From Chloroflexota bacterium (GTDB taxonomy: Bacteria > Chloroflexota > Dehalococcoidia > SM23-28-2 > RBG-16-64-32), in contig JADFKX010000041.1 in assembly GCA_022564695.1 (NCBI GenBank), positions 1-13,796 on the forward strand: a stretch of 13,796 nt of DNA. The letters are read 5' to 3'. Both the position numbers and the translations under genes were made by a program. The notes below the pieces were generated by a model, which was not told the origin of the DNA, did no database searches, and saw only the letters and a program-made list of their open reading frames with translations. How positions within the stretch are numbered: position 1 is the first letter of the stretch; each line of letters begins with the position of its first letter. Below are positions 5,709 through 12,870 of the stretch, piece by piece.

Positions 5709-6824
5709 CTAGCCAGAAGGGCTCTGCGGACGGGCGTGGCGGGGGATGAGGTGGACGGCAGTGGCCTTGAACGAAGCCACAACGCGGCTGCCCGCCTCCA
5801 ACGATAGCTCTTCCAGGGACTGCTTAGTGATCAGCGCCACCAGGGGGAAGCCGGCGTCCAGCTCCACCCTCACTTGAGCGCCGGATCGCACAACCCGCCG
5901 CACGACGGAGGGGAGGCGGTTGCGGGCGCTGGTGGCAGCGGGACGGTCTTCGGCCGGACTGAGGACAACGTCCTCCGGGCGCAGGCAGACCAGCACCTCC
6001 CCAGCGCTCGGCCCCTCGAGGGCCGAGGCAGCCTCCACCCGGCAGCTAGAAACCTCCACCACTGCGAGCCCTTCCTCAACGGCACTGATACGGCCCGGCA
6101 CTATCGTCTCTACCCCCAAGAAGGCGGCCACCTCCTCGTCGGCAGGGGCAGCGAAGACCTGCGAAGGCGGACCCACCTGACGGATCCGCCCGCCGATAAT
6201 GACCGCCACACGGTCGCCGAGACGGAGCGCCTCGGCGCGGTCGTGGCTCACGAACACCACCGTAGTGCCCGTCTCGGCCAGAGCGCGATCTAGGTCGTCG
6301 ATGAGGGCCTGCCGGGTGGGCTCGTCAAGGGCGGCGAACGGCTCGTCCAGAAGGAGGACTTCCGGCTCCAGGACCAGGGCACGGGCCAGACTCACCCTCT
6401 GCGCTTCGCCGCCGGACAGCGTATGGGCTGAGCGACGGGCCAGCGCGGCGATACCGAACCGCTCCAGCCACCGCCGCACGCGATGCGCCCGTTCGGCACG
6501 CGGCACACCACGCAGAGAGAGACCGGACCCGACGTTGGACTCCACAGTGGCATCCAGCAGCAGCGGCTCCTGGAACACCACCGCCATCCGGCGCCGGTAG
6601 GGGAGGAGATCGCCTCGCACCGGCCGGCCGTCAAACAGAACCTCACCCTCAGAGGGGCGCTCCAAGAGAGCAAGGACGTGAATGAGGGTGCTCTTGCCGG
6701 CGCCGTTAGGGCCAACCACGGCCAGCACCTCGCCGGGGGAGACGTCAAGCTCTTCCACGAAGAGTATGCGGTGCCCGGCGCGCTCCACTAGAATCCCCCG
6801 AACGCCCATCTTGGGCTGGGTCAC
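5709..6824 (-). CDS. tupC: ABC transporter ATP-binding protein, tungstate/molybdate type with TOBE domain
   Basis: A 371-residue ATPase that would power oxyanion uptake with the permease at 6821-7519. Walker A is GPNGAGKST (38-46), the Q-loop Gln is 85, the signature LSGGE is at 136-140, Walker B is VLLLDEP (156-162) and the switch His is 194 in FVSHDR. Residues from about 240 form a TOBE-like regulatory/oxyanion-binding extension (VPGRISAVEEGLAVVEV... CLRPEDVVL). The start is GTG 6824, supported by AGGAGG 8 bases before it, and it overlaps the permease stop by 4 bases (GTGA). It is the last gene of the operon. By itself it could be read as a WtpC/ModC or even a spermidine-type ATPase; the permease and binding protein favour tungstate. 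Confidence 0.85.
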   Translation of the reverse strand: MTQPKMGVRGILVERAGHRILFVEELDVSPGEVLAVVGPNGAGKSTLIHVLALLERPSEGEVLFDGRPVRGDLLPYRRRMAVVFQEPLLLDATVESNVGSGLSLRGVPRAERAHRVRRWLERFGIAALARRSAHTLSGGEAQRVSLARALVLEPEVLLLDEPFAALDEPTRQALIDDLDRALAETGTTVVFVSHDRAEALRLGDRVAVIIGGRIRQVGPPSQVFAAPADEEVAAFLGVETIVPGRISAVEEGLAVVEVSSCRVEAASALEGPSAGEVLVCLRPEDVVLSPAEDRPAATSARNRLPSVVRRVVRSGAQVRVELDAGFPLVALITKQSLEELSLEAGSRVVASFKATAVHLIPRHARPQSPSG

Positions 6825-7519
6825 GAGGCCCGCCTCCTCTGCTGCACGATGGTGAGGGTCAACATCACAGCGTAGACCAGAACCAGGAGGATGAAAGCCA
6901 ACGCCATCGCCGCCTCCAGGTTACCGCGAGACACCTCCAGCACAGTAGACGTGGTCAGCGTGCGGGTCGACCCCTTGATGTTGCCGCCCACCATCATGGA
7001 TGCCCCCACCTCGGAGATGGCGGCGCCGAAGCCAGCCATTGCGGCGGCGATGAGAGGGAGGCGCGCCTCGCGGAAGAGGAGCCAGGCCGCCTGCCAGCGG
7101 GACGCACCCAGCGCCAGCACCTGAAGTCGCAGCTTAGGGTGAAGCGTCTGGAGAGCGACCACGCTGAGGGCGGTGACCACAGGAGTAGCGATAACCGCCT
7201 GGGCGATGACGATGGCTGCCGGCGTGTACAGCAGGTGAAGCTGGCCAAGCGGGCCCGTCCGCCAGAGCATCACCGCCACCACCAGACCGACCACCACAGG
7301 CGGCAAGGCCATCCCTGAGTTGAGAAGGCTCAGGGCCAGCGTGCGCCCGGGTGGAGCACGGAAGGCGAGGAAGGAGGCGATGCTGAGGCCGATGATCAGG
7401 GCGATACCGGTAGCGGCGCCCGATACGGCGAGGGAGAGAAACGCGATCTCATACACCTCAGCGTTGCCGGTAAAGATGAGGCGAAACGCCTCGCGGATGC
7501 CGTCCCAAATCAGCTCCAT
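6821..7519 (-). CDS. tupB: ABC transporter permease, tungstate type
   Basis: A 232-residue inner-membrane permease with about five or six hydrophobic helices (roughly 25-55, 62-86, 100-125, 155-175, 203-227). The EAA coupling loop is LALGASRWQAAWLLFREA (135-152). The stretch EVGASMMVGGNIKGSTRTLT (170-189) is the clearest TupB-type signature, and ETSRGN-like EVSRGN follows. It forms the membrane channel with the ATPase at 5709-6824. The start ATG 7519 has an excellent AGGAGG site 5 bases upstream that overlaps the stop of the binding-protein gene, so the operon is tightly packed. Confidence 0.9.
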   Translation of the reverse strand: MELIWDGIREAFRLIFTGNAEVYEIAFLSLAVSGAATGIALIIGLSIASFLAFRAPPGRTLALSLLNSGMALPPVVVGLVVAVMLWRTGPLGQLHLLYTPAAIVIAQAVIATPVVTALSVVALQTLHPKLRLQVLALGASRWQAAWLLFREARLPLIAAAMAGFGAAISEVGASMMVGGNIKGSTRTLTTSTVLEVSRGNLEAAMALAFILLVLVYAVMLTLTIVQQRRRAS

Positions 7520-7528
7520 GGCTGCCTC

Positions 7529-8434
7529 CTAACGCTCCGGAGTGGCGGCGGGCTCGCTATCGGAACCAGGACCGGCGGGCACGAACAACGGCTCGCCGTA
7601 CTTCTCCAGGCCAAAGCCCGCGATGATCCGCTGCCCGGCTGGAGAGGTCAGGAACTCCGCGAACGCCAGCGCCGCCGCTTCGTTCACGCCATGCTTATCG
7701 GGGTTCACGCGGATGATGCTGTACTGGTTCGGCTCCTCATCGGAGACGTAGAGCTCCAGCTCCAATCGCTCCTGGAATACAACGAAGGTGCCGCTGTCTA
7801 CGAGTGTGTAAGCGCCCTTATCGGAGGCGACGAGAAGGCTCTGACCCTGACCGGCGCCGGACTCCTGATACCAGGACTCGCCCACCGGGTCGATCCCGGC
7901 CTGCCTCCACAGCGCCATCTCGCGGAGGTGGGTGCCGGAGTTATCCCCGCGGCTGATGAACGTCTTCTCCGTCGCCGCGATGCGCTTGAGCGCCTCCGCC
8001 ATCGTAAGCGTTGACTGCGCCCTGGCGGGATCGTCCGGCGGCCCGACGAGGGCGAAGAAGTTGTGCATGAGCTCCCGCCGGTCTATTCCGTCGCCATCTG
8101 CAATGAGCTTCGCCTCAGCCCCAGGAAGGTGAATTATGAGGATGTCAACTTCACCACGGAGGGCGAGCTCAATGAGCTGGCCCGAGCCAGCCGCTACTGG
8201 CTTGACCGTCGCGGCTTGATCCGGACGCTGTCGCTTGAACTCATCAACAAGCTCGTCCAGAAGGCCTGTGTCCCGCACACTGGTCGAGACACCGATAACT
8301 AGATCGTCACCACCACAGGACGCCATGGAAAGCACAGCAAGGGCGGCCAGCGACACCAGCGCCAGCCATCCCACGGCCACCGAACTGAGGCCAGGGGATG
8401 GGTTGAGCCCCAGAGATCGACTTCCAGCAGGCAT
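7529..8434 (-). CDS. tupA: Tungstate/molybdate-type substrate-binding lipoprotein
   Basis: A 301-residue extracytoplasmic binding protein. A hydrophobic signal (about 20-39) ends in a lipobox SMASC with Cys40, so it should be a membrane-tethered lipoprotein. The mature part shows TupA features: IGVSTSVRDTGLLDEL (47-62), the hinge region AAGSGQLIELALRGEVDILI, SRGDNSGTHLRE (161-172), WYQESGAGQGQSL (188-200) and KGAYTLVDSGTF. The oxyanion-binding TTTS motif known in TupA appears here as VSTS. A Thr/Ser-rich Pro/Glu tail ends the protein. A promoter lies 11 bases upstream and no Shine-Dalgarno is seen. Tungstate is the likely ligand; molybdate is possible. Confidence 0.9.
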   Translation of the reverse strand: MPAGSRSLGLNPSPGLSSVAVGWLALVSLAALAVLSMASCGGDDLVIGVSTSVRDTGLLDELVDEFKRQRPDQAATVKPVAAGSGQLIELALRGEVDILIIHLPGAEAKLIADGDGIDRRELMHNFFALVGPPDDPARAQSTLTMAEALKRIAATEKTFISRGDNSGTHLREMALWRQAGIDPVGESWYQESGAGQGQSLLVASDKGAYTLVDSGTFVVFQERLELELYVSDEEPNQYSIIRVNPDKHGVNEAAALAFAEFLTSPAGQRIIAGFGLEKYGEPLFVPAGPGSDSEPAATPER

Positions 8435-8445
8435 CGGTGATGAAC

Positions 8446-8475
8446 ACTATAGGCGCTAACGCCGGAGGCGGACAA
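8446..8475 (-). promoter_or_regulatory. Promoter of the tupABC-like operon
   Basis: On the minus strand TTGTCC (8475-8470), an 18-base spacer, then TATAGT (8451-8446), 11 bases before ATG 8434. The whole promoter fits in the short gap after the exporter's stop. I see no Mo-cofactor riboswitch there. Confidence 0.5.
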
Positions 8476-8485
8476 GCGTGGGGCG

Positions 8486-10252
8486 CTAGCCGCCGTTGCG
8501 CTTGGTCAGGAAGGCCACCAGCCCCAAGACGAAGGCGGCGCCGGCGCCGATAGCGGCGAAGGCTAACGTCCGGCGGCCGCTGGGGCCGTTGTCGCCGCCC
8601 GTCAGCGGGGACGCCGGGGCTGGCGATGGCGCTGTAGGAGAGATTGCCTCGCCCGACAGATCATGGGCGCTGCGCAGCGGAACTTCCTTTAGGAACGCCC
8701 CCACCAGCACGGCCGCCGCCATCACGAACACCGCCACCCAGAAGGCGTCGCCAATCGCCGTGGCCAGTGACATCCTTACAGCGGCGATAGAGGCCTCGAA
8801 CAGCTGAGTACCCTGCGGGCCCAACTGCTCGAAGGCGTTGCGGACTGCCTCCAACTGCTCCGGGCTCAGCAGAAATTGCGGGTTTCGTATCTGTTCCAGC
8901 AACGCCGGGGGCGCGTTCTCGGTGACTTGACGCGGCGTGTTGGCTGCCAGCTCGCTGGACAGAGTGCTATTTATGAGGGAGCCCATAATCGCCACGCCCA
9001 TCGTCCCACCCACGGAGCGCAGAAACTGCATCGTCGAGGTAGCGATGCCCATCACCCTGTGGGGCACGGAGTTCTGGACCGCCAGCATGAATAGCGGCAA
9101 GGACATCCCCAGGCCGATGCCCATCACCACCATGTTTCGCCTGGCGATGAAGTTCGTCGCGTTGGCGTCCATCTGGGCGAGCAGGTACATGCCCGCCGTC
9201 ATGATGGCCAACCCGGCCACACCCAATAGCCGGTAATGCCCCGTCCGGGACATGATCTGGCCGGTGATAGCAGCGGAGATCGCCATGGCGATCATCATCG
9301 GCATGGTGACCAGGCCGGAGTTGGTGGCCGAAGCGCCGATGACGCCCTGGACAAACAGGGGGATGTAAGACAGCGCTCCAAACATGGCGATTCCGGTCAT
9401 GAGGGTGACCACCGCGGATACCGCGAAGATACGGTTGCGGAACAACCCCATTGGTAGGAGCGGCTCTTCAGTATGCAGCTCAACGTAGGTGAACATGGCC
9501 AGGGCAACCGCCGACCAGGTAAACATGCCGATAATCTCGGGCGAACCCCAATCGAAGCGGCTGCCGGCCCAGGATAAGGCCAGCAGTGCCGGAACTACCG
9601 TGGCCGCCAGAAGGACGATGCCCATGTAGTCCAGCCTGGGACGGGTCAGCGGCCTCAACGTCGGCATACCGAAGAAGATGACGAGCAGGGCGACGGAGCC
9701 CATAGGCAGGTTGATGTAGAACACCCACCGCCAGCTGGCGTGGTCGGTAAGGGTGCCGCCGATGAGCGGGCCGAGGACACTGGCCGAGGCGAAGACGCCG
9801 GCCATCAGGCCCGACCACTTGCCGCGCTCGGCGGGCGGAAACACGTCGCCGACGATGGCGAAGGCGATGCCCATGATCATGCCGGCGCCCAGCCCCTGCA
9901 CGGCCCGGAAGGCGATGAGCTGCTCCATGGTCTGAGAGGAGCCGGACAGCACAGAGCCCAGCAGAAGGATGGCCACGCCCGCGATATAGAACGGCTTGCG
10001 GCCGAACAGGTCGGTCAGCTTGCCGACGATGGGGACAGCAGTGGTGGAGGTGATCATGAAAGAAGTGAACACCCAGGGGAAGAGGCCCAGGCCACCCAGG
10101 CTGGCCACGATGCGGGGCAAGGAGGTGCTCACCACCGTCATATCCATGGCGGCGGTGAACAGGCCCAGGAGGGTGCCAGCCATCACCACTACCCTGGTGC
10201 GGGTACTCAACTGGGAGAAGGACTGGACGCCCGGCGGGACAGTTGCAGCCAC
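8486..10252 (-). CDS. MFS multidrug exporter, DHA2 (EmrB/QacA) type
   Basis: A 588-residue drug:H+ antiporter with 14 predicted membrane helices. The first helix carries AMDMTVVSTSLPRI (35-48), motif A is GKLTDLFGRK (77-86) and motif C, which marks antiporters, is AGVFASASVLGPLIGG (151-166). It would export a lipophilic toxin or metabolite. An unusual C-terminal addition follows: a Pro/Ala/Ser linker (about 534-561) and a further hydrophobic helix (about 562-582) ending in KRNGG. The start is GTG 10252, two bases after the MarR stop, with GGAGG (10264-10260) 7 bases upstream, so it is co-transcribed with the regulator. An inner ATG (residue 24) would remove little of the first helix. Confidence 0.92.
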   Translation of the reverse strand: MAATVPPGVQSFSQLSTRTRVVVMAGTLLGLFTAAMDMTVVSTSLPRIVASLGGLGLFPWVFTSFMITSTTAVPIVGKLTDLFGRKPFYIAGVAILLLGSVLSGSSQTMEQLIAFRAVQGLGAGMIMGIAFAIVGDVFPPAERGKWSGLMAGVFASASVLGPLIGGTLTDHASWRWVFYINLPMGSVALLVIFFGMPTLRPLTRPRLDYMGIVLLAATVVPALLALSWAGSRFDWGSPEIIGMFTWSAVALAMFTYVELHTEEPLLPMGLFRNRIFAVSAVVTLMTGIAMFGALSYIPLFVQGVIGASATNSGLVTMPMMIAMAISAAITGQIMSRTGHYRLLGVAGLAIMTAGMYLLAQMDANATNFIARRNMVVMGIGLGMSLPLFMLAVQNSVPHRVMGIATSTMQFLRSVGGTMGVAIMGSLINSTLSSELAANTPRQVTENAPPALLEQIRNPQFLLSPEQLEAVRNAFEQLGPQGTQLFEASIAAVRMSLATAIGDAFWVAVFVMAAAVLVGAFLKEVPLRSAHDLSGEAISPTAPSPAPASPLTGGDNGPSGRRTLAFAAIGAGAAFVLGLVAFLTKRNGG

Positions 10253-10254
10253 AG

Positions 10255-10725
10255 CTACGCCTCCACCCTGGACAGCTCATCCGCTTCCTGGGCGGCCTGG
10301 GCGGTGGTGAGGTCCTCCAACGCCGTGACCAGCCGCTCAAGCTGGGGAGCGGACAGGCGGTCCATAACCTCGTTCATGCGGGCGCGGCCGCTACGCTCCA
10401 GCTCCTCCACAGTGCTGGCGCCGCTGGCGCTCAGGTAGTGCCTGACTAGACGCCGGTCGCCGTCATCCGTCTCGCGTCGGACTAGCCCTTGTCGAACCAG
10501 CCGGTCAACGATGCGGGTCAGTGTAGACGGAGTCACCTTGAGGCTCTCAGCCATTGCACCCGCGGAAGCGCCATCCTCAGCCCGCAGCAGGAAGAGGACG
10601 CGGAGCTGCGTCATCGTCAACCCCAGCTCTACCCAGGCCTCGAGACGGCCGGGATCGGAGCGTACAATTGCGCGGGCGAATAGATGAAACGCCCGCTCCC
10701 GCAACGGCTCCCGCTCCGAAGTCAT
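10255..10725 (-). CDS. MarR family transcriptional regulator
   Basis: A 156-residue winged-helix regulator. The DNA-binding core runs from about residue 37 to 105: TMTQLRVLFLLRAEDGASAG, recognition helix VTPSTLTRIVDRL, then the wing with DDGDRRLVRHYLS. Flanking helices would dimerise. It leads an operon with the exporter and most likely represses it, being released by the exporter's substrate (family knowledge; the ligand is unknown). Its promoter is the best in the window: TTGACG, 17 bases, TAGGAT, and an imperfect palindrome overlaps the -10. The ATG lies 9 bases after the -10 without a Shine-Dalgarno. Confidence 0.93.
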   Translation of the reverse strand: MTSEREPLRERAFHLFARAIVRSDPGRLEAWVELGLTMTQLRVLFLLRAEDGASAGAMAESLKVTPSTLTRIVDRLVRQGLVRRETDDGDRRLVRHYLSASGASTVEELERSGRARMNEVMDRLSAPQLERLVTALEDLTTAQAAQEADELSRVEA

Positions 10726-10729
10726 ATCG

Positions 10730-10746
10730 TTTGTATCCTATGCAAA
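10730..10746. promoter_or_regulatory. Probable MarR operator palindrome
   Basis: TTTGTAT CCT ATGCAAA: 7-3-7 inverted repeat with one mismatch, covering the -10 box of the marR promoter. Position and shape fit autoregulation. Confidence 0.5.
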
Positions 10747-10763
10747 TATTCGGCATACGTCAA
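10735..10763 (-). promoter_or_regulatory. Promoter of marR-exporter operon
   Basis: Minus-strand TTGACG (10763-10758, 5 of 6), a 17-base spacer, TAGGAT (10740-10735), then 9 bases to ATG 10725. Confidence 0.65.
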
Positions 10764-10795
10764 TAGTTCGTCCCCGACTAAGTACTCGCCACCCA

Positions 10796-10825
10796 TTGGA
10801 AGCCCCTGCGTCTGGCTGGTAGGAT
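10796..10825 (+). promoter_or_regulatory. Promoter of the methyltransferase-Prx-IscU operon
   Basis: TTGGAA (10796-10801), an 18-base spacer, TAGGAT (10820-10825), then only 6 bases to GTG 10832, so the GTG is probably the first transcribed codon. Confidence 0.5.
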
Positions 10826-10831
10826 AGGCGC

Positions 10832-11980
10832 GTGAGGACCGAATTCGAAACCGCCACCGAGAACGCGGCTCTGAAGAAGGCGATCGTCGCGCGTATCCAG
10901 TCACAAGGACCGATACCGTTTCGCGACTTCATGGACGCTGCCCTCTACCACCCGCAGCACGGCTACTACCGCTCCCGACGAGAGAAGATGGGCCGGGAAG
11001 GCGATTACCTGACCAGCCCAGAGGTCAGCGCCGCCTTCGGCGTGATACTGGCGCGGCAGCTACATGAGATGTGGCTGGCTATGGGGCAGCCGCTCCGTTT
11101 CGACATCGTGGAGGCTGGCGCGGGGACGGGCCTCCTCTGTCGCGACATCCTACGCTGGACCCGCGACCACGCGCCAGACTTCCATAGCGCCCTCGCCTAC
11201 GCCATCGTGGAGGTGAGCGAGACGCTAATGGAGCGCCAGCGCGACGTTCTGGCCGAAGAAGGATGCGACGTGCGCTGGTCGGCGGTACTGCCGGATGGCA
11301 TCGAGGGCTGCCTCCTCAGCAACGAGCTGCTCGATTCCTTCCCCGTCCACGCAGTGTGCGTCCGCGGCGGCGAGCTGACGGAGGTGTTTGTGGACTGGGA
11401 CGGCTCTCGCTTCGTGGATGATCTGCGCCCGCCCTCGACGCCGGAGATCGAGCGGTATTTCGAGCGGCTCGGCCTCAGGCCCGGCGAGGGCTGCCGGGCT
11501 GAGGTGAACCTGGAGGCGCCGGAATGGATGCGCAACGCCGGCCGCTCCTTGCGGAGAGGGTTCGTGCTCACTCTCGACTACGGCTACGAGGCCGAGGAGC
11601 TGTACGCCCCTTGGCGCGCGGATGGAACGCTGCTCTGCTTCTACCGCCACAACCCCAGCACCGACCCCTACACCAGACTGGGCCGTCAGGACATCACCAG
11701 CCACGTGGACTTCACAACCCTTCGGCGGGCGGGCGAGGAGGCCGAGCTGCAGACGCTGGGCCTTGTATCTCAGAGCGAATTTCTGACCAACCTGGGGATC
11801 GCGGAGGCGCTGGCGCCGCCGGCAGAGGGCAACGTCAACCTGGAGGAGTACTACGTCCGTAGGCGTACCGTGTCGGAGCTACTGGACCCGGCGGCGCTGG
11901 GTCGCATTCGGGTGCTGCTCCAGACGAAAGCGGTGGATGCGCCGCACCTGACAGGCCTGGAGGGACCACAGAATGCCTGA
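10832..11980 (+). CDS. MidA/NDUFAF7-family SAM-dependent methyltransferase
   Basis: A 382-residue class I SAM-dependent methyltransferase of the MidA/NDUFAF7 (formerly DUF185) family; human NDUFAF7 dimethylates an arginine of a complex I subunit during assembly. Hallmarks are PIPFRDFMDAALYHPQHGYY (27-46), GDYLTSPEVSAAFG (57-70), the SAM motif DIVEAGAGTGLLCRDIL (91-107) and SNELLDSFPVHAV (163-175). DYGY and a REDITSHVDF-like GRQDITSHVDFT block follow. The start is GTG 10832: a TAGGAT -10 box lies 6 bases before it and homology begins soon after. It heads an operon and its 3' end overlaps the peroxiredoxin start by 8 bases. The bacterial target protein is not known. Confidence 0.92.
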   Translation: MRTEFETATENAALKKAIVARIQSQGPIPFRDFMDAALYHPQHGYYRSRREKMGREGDYLTSPEVSAAFGVILARQLHEMWLAMGQPLRFDIVEAGAGTGLLCRDILRWTRDHAPDFHSALAYAIVEVSETLMERQRDVLAEEGCDVRWSAVLPDGIEGCLLSNELLDSFPVHAVCVRGGELTEVFVDWDGSRFVDDLRPPSTPEIERYFERLGLRPGEGCRAEVNLEAPEWMRNAGRSLRRGFVLTLDYGYEAEELYAPWRADGTLLCFYRHNPSTDPYTRLGRQDITSHVDFTTLRRAGEEAELQTLGLVSQSEFLTNLGIAEALAPPAEGNVNLEEYYVRRRTVSELLDPAALGRIRVLLQTKAVDAPHLTGLEGPQNA

Positions 11981-12437
11981 GATGCCTGAGGTGGGAAGCG
12001 TGGTGCCGGACTTCGAGTTGCCCAGCACTCAGGGGGTGTTTCGGTTGAGCGACCTCACCGCCACCAAGAAGGTGATACTCGCCTTTTACCAGGAGGACAA
12101 CACGCCCTTATGCTCCAGCGAGGTGTCAGTGTTTAAAGAGGACTACGATCTGGTGCAGCAGCTACGGGCGGAGATCGTAGCGGTGAGCACAGACGACCTG
12201 GACTCACACATGGACTTTGAGGCGAAGCTGGGCGGTGTGCCCTTCCCACTGGTGAGCGATGAGGGGATGGAAGCGGCCCGGGCCTACGGCGTCCTGGACG
12301 ACGCCGGCAAGCGATCGCGGCGGGCCATCTTCGTCATCGATAAGGGTGGGAGGGTTCTGCACGTGGTGCCGTGGTTCCAGCCGGGCAACCCCAATCAGTA
12401 CGAGGAGATCTTCGCGGCGCTCGGCTTCGATGTCTGA
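11973..12437 (+). CDS. Peroxiredoxin (AhpC/TSA, Bcp-like), one-Cys
   Basis: A 154-residue thioredoxin-fold peroxidase that would reduce H2O2 or organic peroxides. The peroxidatic cysteine is Cys47 in FYQEDNTPLCSSEVSVF, where the first Pro of the PxxxTxxC motif is Gln. It is the only cysteine in the protein, so there is no resolving Cys at the Bcp position and a partner thiol must resolve the sulfenate. The supporting Arg region is RRAIFVIDKGGRVLHVV. ATG 11973 is favoured over ATG 11982 because GGAGGG (11959-11964) lies 8 bases before it. It overlaps both neighbours in the operon, and placement next to an Fe-S scaffold suggests protection of clusters. Confidence 0.9.
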   Translation: MPEMPEVGSVVPDFELPSTQGVFRLSDLTATKKVILAFYQEDNTPLCSSEVSVFKEDYDLVQQLRAEIVAVSTDDLDSHMDFEAKLGGVPFPLVSDEGMEAARAYGVLDDAGKRSRRAIFVIDKGGRVLHVVPWFQPGNPNQYEEIFAALGFDV

Positions 12438-12492
12438 CATGAGCGAAGGTGGAGAAAGTCGCCGTCGGGTAGGCAGCGGGGCTGACGCGGAC

Positions 12493-12870
12493 ATGAGCGG
12501 TTACTCCGGTCTGGTACGCGACCACTTCGAGAACCCCCGCAACCCCGGCGAGCTCGCCGATGCGGACGCCGTGGGCTACCAGACCAATCCTGTCTGCGGC
12601 GACACGATGCGGCTCACGCTCCGTATCAACGGCGGACGCGTCGTAGAGGCGCGCTTCCAGACCTCGGGCTGCCCAGCGGCCATCGCCACCAGCAGCGTGT
12701 GCACGGAGATGATTCGCGGTCAGACGCTGGCGGAAGCGGAAGCGCTCACCAAGGAGGACTACGCCGCGGCGCTTGGAGGCCTGCCCGCTGGCAAGATGCA
12801 CTGCTCCGTCCTGGCGACGGATACCGTACGTGCTGCCGCGGCCGACTACCTGCGGCGCACGGCTCACTAG
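12493..12870 (+). CDS. Fe-S cluster assembly scaffold, IscU/NifU N-terminal type
   Basis: A 125-residue scaffold on which [2Fe-2S] clusters are built before delivery to apoproteins. The three cluster cysteines are Cys35 (NPVCGD, with the conserved Asp37), Cys60 (TSGCPAAIATSS) and Cys104 (GKMHCSVLA). The start YSGLVRDHFENPRNPG is typical of the family. An extra Cys70 is present. I chose ATG 12493 because homology starts there. In-frame ATGs at 12430 and 12439 would add a charged tail of about 18-21 residues and overlap or abut the peroxiredoxin stop; none has a strong ribosome site, so the start is uncertain. It ends in a CTAG shared with the convergent gene's stop. No IscS or IscA is seen here. 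Confidence 0.9.
   Translation: MSGYSGLVRDHFENPRNPGELADADAVGYQTNPVCGDTMRLTLRINGGRVVEARFQTSGCPAAIATSSVCTEMIRGQTLAEAEALTKEDYAAALGGLPAGKMHCSVLATDTVRAAAADYLRRTAH

Noticed and set aside
8435..8485. A molybdenum-cofactor riboswitch before the tup operon
   Set aside because: The gap is 51 bases and filled by the promoter, far too short for that riboswitch.
9480..10438. Long ORFs on both strands in the exporter region
   Set aside because: Frames out of register with the exporter, rich in Gly/His/Arg, no motifs; the exporter frame has motif A and motif C.
12259..12492. Extending the IscU-type gene upstream to ATG 12259
   Set aside because: The extension is an out-of-frame reading of the peroxiredoxin gene with no similarity to the scaffold family.
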